From contig CM060732.1 in assembly GCA_030704615.1 (NCBI GenBank), positions 9,796,001 to 9,860,000 on the forward strand: DNA of 64,000 nucleotides, given 5' to 3'. The position numbers and the translations under genes are program-made. Numbering within the stretch: position 1 is the first letter of the stretch; every line of letters starts with the position of its first letter. The stretch is from Takakia lepidozioides. Taxonomy: Eukaryota; Streptophyta; Takakiopsida; Takakiales; Takakiaceae. This document shows positions 34,680-45,072 of this stretch, in pieces. The notes under the pieces were generated by a model. The model saw only the letters and a list, made by a program, of their open reading frames with translations, was not told where the DNA came from and did no database searches.

Positions 34680-36196
34680 CTATGTGCGAGCCCGAGCTCT
34701 GTCACTGGCTGATGGAGGCGACTGAGCACCAAATGGAAATGTCTGCCCTTCCTTTTGTTGATACAGAGGTAACTTCTCAGGCATAGGAGATCCCCGCCGT
34801 TTCTTCTCTGCCATTTGTAGTGCATAGTCCTCCGCCATGTCAAGAGATTCCTCCATAGAACCAGTAGTATCAGAATCATCTTCCCCCCTGTGGCCTTTCC
34901 GTGCCCGAACCTTAAGTGGCTTCTCAGGAATCCTGCGTGGCATACAGTGTTGGCCCACCAGGTCTGGAAGCTTAAACTGTACAACTTGCATCAATTGCTT
35001 GCGAGCAAAATTAGTATACTCCCGAAGCTCCTTGTCCGTATAGGTGAGAGGTGTGCCAATGACCTTAGAACAGTGTAAGTATTTCCAGGCTTCATGTCCC
35101 TTATAAAAAATATCGTCAAAGCCAAATTTTTCCTTGGCCAAACTGTCCAAAGCTAAATGGAACCAAGAACGAAGTTGGGGATCCTTCTGCAACATGACCT
35201 TCACATCATACAAATACGTATGGGATGGAACTAAAGGTAAAACCCAATGATCCCTAGTGGAATAACTCAGAAATCTTGACTGCATCTTCTGCTGCTCAAT
35301 GTGATAACGTGCAATGAAACAAGCAGCATAGTATAATCCACAGCCCATGACCAAACTAGGTACCTCCTTGGTCTTGGTGTAGATGTACCCATGAACAATC
35401 TGGAAGGCAATTAATTCCTTCAGCATGGTGCCTGCCTCAGACCAGTACCTTGCAAAATGGTGATCCTCAATGGGTCGGTCGTTCGGAAGAACCTTAGTCC
35501 GAGTTGCCACTGGCAACCAAATGCGCATGATTTGGTAATAGTGTGCCAAAGACTCTGGAGGACTGAATTCCTTCCAAGCCAAATCCATAACAATGGGAAT
35601 TTGGTTGAAGGGCATAATCATAGCCCGATTGTACTCAAGTGCAGCAGGAGTCTTAGGTGGGTTAAAAGCAGCATCCCCCCAGACCTCAGATTGCTGTAGT
35701 GCCATGGTATCAACGGCGTCGACCTATTGTGGTTGTTGTGACATTGGCACCACTGTCCCTCCTATTGTTGGCAAGTCCTGCACCTCCTATGACGAAGATT
35801 GGAAAATCAAAGTCCGTGCATGCAAATAAGCAGCCCCCGACTCTTCCTTAGGAACAAAAACTCTTTTATCAATGTCTATAGTGGTTGTGGCAATGTTCTG
35901 CACTTGCAGCCTGAGATCATTCATCTCCTCCTGGGAGAGCATCCTTGGTGCCTTCCCTTCTACCGGCCCTTGTGTTAACCACACTTGCATAAGATGATTA
36001 TCCACCAAGTCCTGTGTAGCACCCCTGAGACCCTGCTCCTCATTGAGTCTATATGTTTGCAACTGCTGCTGCAAACTCTCCATGCGCTTCGCATGAGGTT
36101 CAACCAGAGTTGTATAGGCAGCAGACAGATTATTGGCTTCCAAGCCTTGGTAGTCACAGAAAGCTCATTCTTTCGTGACGTGAGTGTTTGTTGCAA
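34680..36196 (-). pseudogene. G1 accessory ORF between pol and 3' LTR (ORF2)
   Basis: Two abutting frames on the minus strand: 36196-35787 (helical, Gln-rich, with QQQLQTYRLNEEQGL) and 35705-34680 (341 residues open). The latter has a conserved block (NRAMIMPFNQIPIVMDLAWK, LIAFQIVHGYIYTKTKEVPS, VMGCGLYYAACFI, then a basic Ser-rich tail). Position by position it resembles the G2 accessory proteins at 45.4 and 59.3 kb: MMVVPAHQIPEIL matches IMPFNQIPIVM, and VMGCPSFYIGSYL matches VMGCGLYYAACFI. I know no named domain for it. It holds the env-like position but shows no signal peptide or membrane segment. The 5' end is cut at 36199 by the other G1 copy. Confidence 0.7.
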
Positions 36197-36198
36197 CT

Positions 36199-36262
36199 TG
36201 TTAGAGGGCTGCTTGGGACTTAGACGCTTTTACGGGTTCTGTGGGGTACCCTTAATTTTTGC
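36199..36262 (+). repeat. Displaced outer end of G1 LTR a
   Basis: TGTTAGAGGGCTGCTTGGG through CCCTTAATTTTTGC is the LTR 5' end, in plus orientation, inside G1 ORF2. It joins correctly to 33270 only if 33271-36262 is flipped. Confidence 0.75.
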
Positions 36263-36444
36263 GTAATTCGGAGCGGGGCCGGATGGGAATCCTGCGCCGA
36301 ATTTCCAACCTGCAGGTAATTCGGAGCGAATTTCCATCCTGCAGGCCAAAAATTCCAAGTTTAGTGTGTAACCAGTCAAAAATACGCGAAAAACTTGATC
36401 CAACGACTAAAAATTGTTGAAGAAGGGCTGATACGGGCATCTGT

Positions 36445-37135
36445 GGATGGAAATTTGGGGCCATTTTTCCATCCGGGGGATGTTTTCTGTCGGCCATGTG
36501 TCGGGCTCTCCCCCCGAGACGACTTCATCCAACGGGCCTCGGATGGAAATTCAGTGCCGTTTTTCCATCCGGGGGATGTTCTCTGTCGGCCTCTCCCCCC
36601 GACACGACTTCATCCATCGGGCCTCGGATGGAAATTCGGTGCCGTTTTCCCATCCGGGGGATGTTCTCTGTCGGCCAGGTGTCGGCCTCTCCCCCGAGAC
36701 GACTTCATCCGTGCGCCCTCGGATGGAAATTCGGCGCCGTTTTTCCATCCGGGGGATCTTCTCTGTCGGCCAGGTGTCGGGCTCTCCCCCTGAGACGACT
36801 TCATCCAACGGGCCTCGGATGGAAATTCGGTGCCATTTTTCCATCCGGAGGACATTCTCTGTCGGCCAGGTGTCGGCCTCTCCCCTCGAGACGACTTCAT
36901 CCAACGGGCCTCGGATGGAAATTCGGCGCTGTTTTTCCATCCGGGGGATGTTCTCTGCCGGCCAGGTGTTGGCCTCTCCCCCCGAGACGACTTCATCCAT
37001 CGGGCCTCGGATGGAAATTCGGCGCCGTTTTTCCATCCGGGGGATATTCTCTGTCGGCCAGGTGACGGACTGACCCCCCGAGACGACTTCGTCCGACCGG
37101 CAAATTCGGCGTCGTTTTTCCATCCGGGTGATCTT
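36445..37135. repeat. 96-bp tandem array, about 7 copies
   Basis: Unit starts (GGATGGAAATTC) fall at about 36445, 36541, 36626, 36721, 36817, 36913 and 37009, so the period is 95-96 with one 85-bp unit. Each unit holds a palindromic ATTCGGCGCCGTTTTTCCAT core and CCCCCGAGACGACTTCATCC. Long frames are open on both strands because the period is divisible by 3; I do not think they are genes. It lies in M2 just upstream of the transposase start. Confidence 0.9.
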
Positions 37136-37388
37136 CCCTGGCAAGCACATGGGCCCGTCACCCTCCGATTGGACGTCCTGTCGAAGTAAATTCTGCACCT
37201 CATTCCTTGGTACGGTTATATTAAATGGTGCTCTTTTCCTTTGCCACTGCCCGACCTTTGTTCATGACCCACGTGTTTCAAACCGAGACAACAACAACAC
37301 TTCCTCACTCCTCACTCCTCATCTTCCCCACACTCCCCCTTCCCTGCGCACCCTCTCTGCTTCCTGGCAGCCCTTTCAGTAGTCCTTG

Positions 37389-37955
37389 ATGGCGTGCCGG
37401 GATCCCATTAACTGCCCAAACAAGCATCGCACCCCATGGGACTTCTCGCCCAAGTCAGGGGATGTTTTCATATACCTGCAGGATTGGATAGACCACTCTC
37501 AGCAGAGGAGGGTGCACCTGTCCGCTCTTGAGTACCTTCCTAGCTTCCACGATCAGCCTCGTGGGGACGGGCTTGCGCGGCTTTGGTGCCTGCAAATCGT
37601 TGATCTGCAGTATCTACCTGCATGGAACATCCCCAAAAGCCGCATGGCCTTCCTACATCATTGGAGGTGCTGCCAGTGGGCCTACGAGGATTGCATCGGG
37701 TGTACGTACATGCCAGAGAGGATTCCATCGCAAACAGTGTATGGGGACATTCTCATAAGCTACGAGGATGAGTCCTATGGACACAGTCTCTCCACAGCAA
37801 AGATCTCGATTTACGATGGTGCATATATCGGAGGACATGACACCGTTGTCCACTACACCAAAGCAGAACGGGCTACATCCATTGTCTTCACCTACCGACA
37901 CCCTGTTAGTCATGAGCTTGTTGAGAGGCCAATGGAGGTTCCAACTTCTTGGTGA
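37389..37955 (+). CDS. M2 first ORF, probable N-terminal part of the transposase region
   Basis: From an ATG at 37389 about 189 residues are open (MACRDPINCPNKHRTPWDF, LQDWIDHSQQRRVHLSALEY, WRCCQWAYEDCIGC, then DILISYEDESYGHS). Cys pairs at the start and middle might bind metal. It follows a TATA-poor stretch and the 96-bp array. It could be the first exon of the transposase or a separate small protein. No family recognised. Confidence 0.45.
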   Translation: MACRDPINCPNKHRTPWDFSPKSGDVFIYLQDWIDHSQQRRVHLSALEYLPSFHDQPRGDGLARLWCLQIVDLQYLPAWNIPKSRMAFLHHWRCCQWAYEDCIGCTYMPERIPSQTVYGDILISYEDESYGHSLSTAKISIYDGAYIGGHDTVVHYTKAERATSIVFTYRHPVSHELVERPMEVPTSW

Positions 37956-38492
37956 GGATAGTGCAACACGGGAAAAAATTCCCAACTTACTTGAGCATGG
38001 ATTTCATGCATATTTTTGGCTTCCCTTGGCTTGTGAGGGCATGCATACTTGTCACAGTTCATTATTGATAAAAATTCCTTTGAACCAAAGTTCCACTTTT
38101 TGCGCAATGTTGCATTTTGTTGTATGTTGACTTTTGGCAGCGAGGGTCTGGCACTCAATCTTGTAATCAGACCCACTGGAATGCCACCTCTGTCAGTTCC
38201 CTCTGTCCATGGGGAAGGTGCTTGCACGCTCGCCCCCCCACGCTTCTTGTCAGACGCCGTAATGATTGGTTTGCGCAACGCATCTGCACATGTCATATAC
38301 CTTCTGACTGCATACCATTGGCAGTTATTGCGCAAAGGCCAGGGGCCGCATTCCGCAGACAAGGTTCATTAACTCTCTGATAGTGGATTTTCGGGAGAGT
38401 GGGCTCCCCGGATTCGTGAATAGGCTTCGTCGCTTGCAAAAATCGGCCCTGCATTCCTTCCCCTCGCTGCATCCCCCCTTCTCCCAGGGCGC

Positions 38493-41400
38493 TTGTCTGA
38501 ATGCCGCCCTAGCAATCTTGTGTGCACATCTCCCATGGCAGAAAACCCGAGCGCTATAGTGTACTGCCCTCCTCACGAGCATAGAGCTACATTTCCGTGC
38601 AGAGGGGAAATCTGTCGGGTGATGGAGAAATATCTCTGCGTTCGATACCACCTGAAACCGGGGTCGGTATTTTTGGAGGAGGAAAGGAAGGATTCAAACG
38701 GAGTTGTAGTCGAAAGTATTGTTGTGCTCCACGATGATTTCGGCGACGGCAGGGAATGGCGAGTTCCACCATCGAACATCGTCATATACAGGGATGTTGG
38801 GGACTTCATTTGCCCACCAAATGCGCCTTCTATCCTGGCGTCTTCCATGAAACAATCCGCGAATCAGAGAGTGGGTACCTCAAAGAGAGAAGTCCGCAAC
38901 GAAGTAAATCCAAAGCCGAACCCATCAATGAAGACGAGCGAGAACCGGGTTGTTCACAACCTGTCCGACTCCGACGAGGTCATGGAAGTTCCGAGATCAT
39001 CCTGGAGATCAGGCAAGTCCTCAATGGACATTAGCGGACGAGAGAGTCATATTCCCAGCACGAACACAGCAGTTCGATCCATTCTTGAAATTCTACGGGG
39101 GCTTCACATGGAGGGACACCGCTCAGAGCTGGCTGGGTTGGACTACAGCAAGTTCGCCATTAAATCCGTTACATGCCTTCCCACAGACGTCGACAATAAT
39201 ATGTTCTTTGAGTTCCCTCCTCGAACGGACTATTCAAGGGGGTCCGGAATGTTGACAGATATGGATAGGAAACATGACGGTCATCCTTGGTGCGTCACCA
39301 AAACCACCAGCATGAAGATGCTCGATGGTGTGCGGGTGCGCTACGTTGTTTGTGCGGGCGTGTTGCGGTGTTTCTCCCCGACTTGCTTCTACTTTAAATC
39401 CAGAGGTCACAGGAACGAGACGGATTGGACAAGCACAACTCATCAACCATTTCGAGCTCAGGAGAAGGTTCCAAACTCCACATTTAAGTGTGCGCATTGC
39501 AAAGAACCACCACATTGCATGTCTGTTTGAAATGCCAAGTAGTTCTATGTGTTGCACCATTTTTCTGACCTCACACGAGCTTGCATACACGTTGGTTCCC
39601 ATTGTCACAAATTGTCGAGGGGGAACTCGCGGGAGGCTGCCCACGAGGAGGTTAAGTTGAGACCTGGTGCCAAACCCAAACAGATATAGCTGCAGGCCGC
39701 CCATAAGATGGCATTGGCCAGAATTATGTTGGAAGACGGCTCCGACAAAGTTCCTCTCGATGAGAAGGAAATGGAGGCATTGCTGGAGTCAGTGTCCCAC
39801 GTCTGTTCACCGAATGTCCGAAACCACATCGTCTCCTGCAAACAGAAAATTTGGCGTGGCTCGGATATGCACTCCATTCTGGAGGTGAAGCGACGATGTG
39901 GATATGACTACATTCATGGAAGTAGGTTTCCTGGACAAGGGACTGAGGTAGATCGTTGTCGTATTCAAAATGTCAACGTGTGGGCCTGGCAGCGGCGTCA
40001 AATTGGTCGACCGGATGACGAGTGGGGACTTGTCAAACAGTTGGGTCATGTTTGACCATATCAAGCGAATTACAAATCACTAGTGGGTGACAATGGCTGC
40101 ACATGTCTACGACACCCACTGCAGGATGCTAATGACAATTGCTATTTGTGAGATGAAAGGAGAGGACACATAATCGGAGATGCTTATTTGGCAGGGAATA
40201 AACGAACAGATGGCCAGGGCGGGATTGCCCCCTCCCAATTCCCGTGGTTTCATGGCGGACAACGCACAAGCAAATTGGGCTGCCATCCGAAGGGTGTACG
40301 GGGAAGACCCCAATGTTCCGATGGAAGGCAAGGAGAGATCTTGTGGGTTCCATTTTCTGCAGAGCTTGTCGCAGTACACAACCCGGCTCGTGGCGCCAGA
40401 TTTCAGAGAGGAGCACCGTTCCATGTGTCTTGCGTGGAAGCGTGCTCCCACCTTGGATGATGCAGAGACACAGTTTGCATGTATACGGGCTTGGTGGACA
40501 ACGTCAGGTGCTGTAAAGAAATCAGACGAGGGAGCAATGGTCAGTTGGCTAGCATGGTGGCATTATCGTTTCCTCCAGTAGGGCAACTATATGCGGGAGG
40601 TGAGTTGGACAAATTCACGTCCCGTTCAATATTATGCTAGTCATTATTTGTAACTTGCTTGTAACCTCAACATGTGCATGTGCAGGAAATGTGTCTGGAC
40701 TCCGACACCGACATGCCGACAACAAACATGGCCGAATCAGTACATTCTTCTTGGCGTGCCTCCTCTGCGGCGCATCTGGTGGACATCCTCACTGCCACAA
40801 CGGAGGACATTGTGAAGTCAAATATGCAGCAATGCAGGTACAACGAGTTCTTGAAAGGGAAACAGTGGGGCTTGGGGCCGGATAGGCAGGAAATGCTGAT
40901 GCGGACTGCCTCCAGATCGAAGAATCCTCGCAAGTGGGCGGCAGCCTTGCAAGAGGGCCTTTGGGACACGCCATTGCTTCGAAGAGGCCAACACTTGGAA
41001 GGAGATGTTCACACCCGTCCAGTGAGACGAAGACTTGACGAGGCACCTGGCGGAGAAGAGGATTCATGGCGAGCTGACAAGAATATTCGCATGCTCCCTC
41101 GTGGTCCCGCGATGTTGCCCGAGGAGGTCTCGTCGAGCACCGCAAGTCCTGCACATTCAAGATCGTCATCTCCTTTGAGCACAGGGCACGTGCCCAAGGA
41201 ACATAACAAGCCATCTGTAGTAACGCAGTACAACATACCCATTGTGGAGACAAGAGTGTCGGAGTCACAATGGAGAATTGAAAAGACATTGCCGGCATTT
41301 TGAGGGAAGTGTTGCGCCATCCGGGTGGATACGAGAGCACGTTGTGGTGAGATGATTCGGAGGAACCCACACGGTGCTGTACCTGCACCTTGTTTCAGCG

Positions 41401-42103
41401 GCAGATTTTTGACTCCCACATTCTCTCACGCCACAACGCAGACGTTTTGGTTCTGTAGGCACGACATAATGACCTGTGTATTTGGCAAGCCCAAGTACGA
41501 GATTCAGGGAATGTCGGAGCCTCCGGGCGTCTGGCCTGTTGCACCGGGTTGCAACCTCTTTCAGAATGAGGTGGATGCTCTTTCTGCAGCAGGATTTTGA
41601 ATGGTGCAACGCGCAGATGTCCCGGCCCACTCGTTTCCAGTTCCTTAGACCCAGCCATTGCAGACTGCTCGGTCCAGTAGAGACGGATTGGACAATTCTG
41701 CACATCCCACAATGCGATTCGGAAGAGTGAAGAGACGACACCCTCCCAACAAGTTGAATGAGACTCGGATTGCCAATGCTCTTGGGATGGCTTGCACTAT
41801 TCAGAGCTCCGTGGACATACCCCCACCCGGCCTTGGGCGTGTTTATCGGATGGCAACGGCCGGCTCAGCTGTACGCGACGACGTATACACAATTATGATT
41901 GGAGTGGAGCCGACTTGCAATTGTACGGATTTCTCGTTGATGGAAGCAAGAAGGGGTCAAAGTATTATCCGTGCAAGCATCTGTATTACATTTACCTGAA
42001 GAGGTTGAGGATGAACTTGACTATTGATGACTTTATTCATGCACCAGCATTGAGCGTGAACGAGCTGCACAAACTCCTCCGCCGGGATTCCAGAAATCAT
42101 TGA
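38493..42103 (+). pseudogene. Mutator-like transposase with zinc cluster and SWIM finger (M2)
   Basis: The first open part (38493-39530) ends in a WRKY/GCM1-like zinc cluster (CFSPTCFYFKSRG, NETDW, CAHCKEPPHC), usual for MULE DNA binding. The DDE core follows: a helical block 39708-40055, then GFMADNAQANWAAIRRVYG with the second Asp and NMAESVHSSWR with the Glu. An intron, 40600-40685, sits after NYMRE as in M1. The SWIM finger is degraded or frameshifted near 41990 (CNCTDF, then CKHLYYIYL). Stops at 40580, 41302 and 41598 and several frameshifts disable it. It lies inside M2, bounded by TIRs and a 9-bp duplication. Confidence 0.8.
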
Positions 42104-42890
42104 TGGGGCAAAGAAAATCCACCATATGGATATTTGCAATTGCATTTTGATGCATTAGACTTTGTTTTGCAGTGTAATGAATTGCACCCCAAAACTCTTG
42201 GAATGAGACAGACAATATTAAAGTGATGTCTTTTAAACACTATGGACTGCTGGATATCCGTTGACGTCCAGTGGCAATTCAATGTCGAAACAGAATCAAT
42301 ACAAAGATGGGCGGCAGGAAAAATTTGCAAATCTTTCAGAAAACTGAGTTCCAACAGTTGCAGTTGAGGGGGCCATTTTTGGAAAAATGGCGCCGAATTT
42401 CCCTATTTTGGGCCGAAAACTGACTAAGTCCCAACATTGTCTGGAAACGATGTTTGGAAAAATGGCGCTGAATTTCCAGTTACATGGCCCAGAACTGCCC
42501 AACATTTGTGCAATGCCCGGCACCATGTACCAAAATTCGGCGCCACATTTCCAAATTTTGGGCTTACACATCTGCCATGTTGGGACCTATAGCCGCGAAA
42601 TTCAGCACCATTTTTCGCCAGAGACACCTATTACCGCGAAATTCGGCACCATTTTTGCAGATGTAGCTCGAAATTCGCATAAGCGGAAGACGAAATATCA
42701 TGAGCACGGCTCTCAAAACTACAATTTTTCCTTCAAAAAATGAATATTATATTGGGTTTTTTTTTTTGACACATTCCATTAAAATATATTTTTAATGTTT
42801 TTTATTTCCGGAATTTGTACTTCTGCTCATGAAAACCGATTGTCTTGCTACTCCGCTCATGCCGCTCATGCTCATGAAATAGTTAACCTC
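42104..42890 (+). mobile_element. Right end of Mutator-like element M2
   Basis: Non-coding sequence with at least five GGAAAAATGGCGCCGAATTT-like units in both orientations (42376-42660), then CGCTCATG repeats, ending CATGAAATAGTTAACCTC at 42890. TTCTGAGCG follows, identical to the 9 bp flanking the left end at 33764-33772. A 9-bp duplication is typical of Mutator elements. Confidence 0.8.
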
Positions 42891-42987
42891 TTCTGAGCGT
42901 GCTAAGTGCTTAGAGATATCCAACTATTCTATCTTGGAGTTTCCACCTCGGATAGCGAAAGGATGGGTGAGTAAAAGCCGTTCGACA
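42891..42987 (+). repeat. 3' end of G1 LTR b
   Basis: These 97 bp match the LTR a end (reverse complement of 32507-32600) and finish GTTCGACA. Host PPR sequence begins directly after. Confidence 0.8.
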
Positions 42988-43418
42988 ATAATCCATGGCA
43001 ATGTGGAGATGGCTGAATGTGCAACAACATCTATCCTCATGTGGGCTGAACATGATGCCGCGACTTATCAAACATCTATACTGCAGTTAGCAGGTGGGAT
43101 GATACTGCAACGGTGAGAAGAATGATGAAGGTCAATGGGGTTAGAAACAAGCCAGGTCGCTGCTGCATTGAGGTTGGCAACAGGGTGCACACCTTCATGG
43201 TAGATGACAAGTTGCATCCCAGAATTAAGGAAATCCATGCTGAGTTGAGAAGATTGTCTGGGAAGATGAAGGAGGCGGGGTATGTGCCTAACAGGCGCTT
43301 TGTATTGCATAATGTGGGGAAGGAGGAAAAGAAATTTTCTCTTTGCCACCACAGTGAAAAGCTGGCCATTGGTTTTGGCATATCCACGGGAAATGATAGT
43401 GGGGTCTACCCAACATAG
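42988..43418 (+). pseudogene. PPR-DYW gene fragment interrupted by a gypsy LTR
   Basis: Sequence continues from HGNVEMAE through RRMMKVNGVRNKPGRCC, IEVGNRVHTF, HPRIKEIHAELRRLSGKMKE and [15 protein letters not shown]: the E/E+ region and the start of a DYW deaminase-like domain. PPR-DYW proteins edit C to U in organelle RNA. Frameshift near 43110; the HxE-containing HSE is present but the terminal zinc sites and DYW are absent. The upstream repeats are missing because the LTR begins at 42987. Confidence 0.8.
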
Positions 43419-44161
43419 GTGGGAAGTCAGCCCATAATTGCACTTGACTGAAGGGGTGATATTGGATTGACTTTGGTGACAGTGGATGGAATCAGAGTGC
43501 TGTCCTAATCCTGGGTTTGGGTGGTATGGCTGTTTTTCCCTCTTATCAGAATCGGCAAGTTAGGTGCTCTCTCCATATGCGATAGTTTTTTTTTTAAGTT
43601 CCAAGCATGGTCGTTACGGACTCATGAGTTTGTGCAAAGTATGGGACGGTTTTGAGGTATTATCTTAATACAATGTCACGTGTTCTTCATCAATATTTCT
43701 TTTCGTGCTTTGATGGGATGCCCTGTATGTTCTCCAGTCTCAATCACATCCGCAATGGGATGATCAGTGGTTGCTGGGGATTGTGTTGTGTTGTTATTCG
43801 GAGACAGCAGAAATAGTATTTGCACATGTATGAACCACAACCCGCAGCCCCCAAGTCACTACAACCACTACAAGTGCCTGGTTCCCAATCCACAATCGAC
43901 GTATATCACTAGTGAAGTAGTGCATTTCAAACCTCCAGTTGCATCTATCACTTCAACCCTCTAGTTGTCAACTCCACTTGCAAGTCGTAAAGGCAACCAG
44001 CATACAACTTATTGCGCCACGCGGTGTGGCCTCAGGCCTACACGTGGCCACATCCACGATAGAGAACACGTGGCGTTTCACCGCATAGCCACGTGGTTGT
44101 ATTTCCAGCATCCTCGCCGTGGGGAAGTCCTCCCCCCCGGTCAAAAGTCCACTTGGTCAAG
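43419..44161. other. No gene recognised
   Basis: Spacer between the PPR fragment and the G2 LTR. I see no coding or repeat signal. Confidence 0.3.
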
Positions 44162-45029
44162 TGTTAACCGCTGGTTTATGACTTAGACAAAACAGGCTAT
44201 CAACACTACTGCCCATTTCCTAAGACATGCAACAGAGGTTGTCCGACGGTATGCTTTCAGAAATGATTACAAAGTAATCGTTTTAAGGATAGCTAAACCA
44301 TGAACATCGTAAGAATTTATCTCCTTGGAGGCTGCTTAATCCTATTGATTAAGCTTAACTTACAGTCTCTTTGACATGAGAGATCTTAGTCGTAAAGACT
44401 GAAGTCGTTCCATTCATACAACAATTGATAGTCAAGGCAAAACAAGAACTATCCTGAGATGATACACATTCTCACCATCTCACGTTCTCTCATAATGCAC
44501 ATTCTCTCCATCTCACATTCACTCTACACAGAGATACTTCGAATAGCATGGCTTTACTTCAGAGTTCGTCACATCATCACAGAAGTACACACTGAATACA
44601 CACTAATCACTGATACTCATACTCATATTGCTCCCCCTCTAAGTTGCGTGCAACCTTTTTATACTATGCTCCAAAGAGCCGTTACAGTCTGCGGTCGTTA
44701 ATGACCTTTGCCTAATTGCCTACGCAACCTAAAGATTTGCTAAAAAAGTGGCTCGTTGCAGTGGTCGTGAGCCATAGTGATAAATGGTCCACTACTCCCT
44801 CTATTGGTTAAAGCCGATGCTAACATGGCCGTGTGATATTGTGGTTCACGGCCCACGGTTACTACACTACCCACTACTGCTCCCGTGGTAATGTACCCTT
44901 GTCCCGCCATTTGCTAAGTACCGCGTACTTAGCCGTCTCTGCCTGTGGCCAGGTAGTGTACGTCCATCACTACCCGGTATGGCCTTTTGTGACCCTCGTT
45001 GTTTGTCCCTCGTAGCATAGCCGTTATCA
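44162..45029 (-). repeat. G2 gypsy 3' LTR of the minus-strand copy (B)
   Basis: 868 bp, TGATAACGG...GGTTAACA on the minus strand, matching 60272-61142. It contains a TATAAAA-type box (minus, near 44665), a 21-bp hairpin at 44913-44933 and a second hairpin GATTACAAAGTAATC near 44266. An adjoining G-run (45031-45050) is its polypurine tract. Confidence 0.9.
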
Positions 45030-45072
45030 TTTATTCCCCCCCCTCTTTTGAAATTGTGTCCGCACAATTTCG

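Noticed and set aside
36447-37203. Long open frames on both strands through 36447-37203
   Set aside because: They arise from the 96-bp tandem array, whose period is a multiple of three; the peptides are simple repeats of one unit in every frame.
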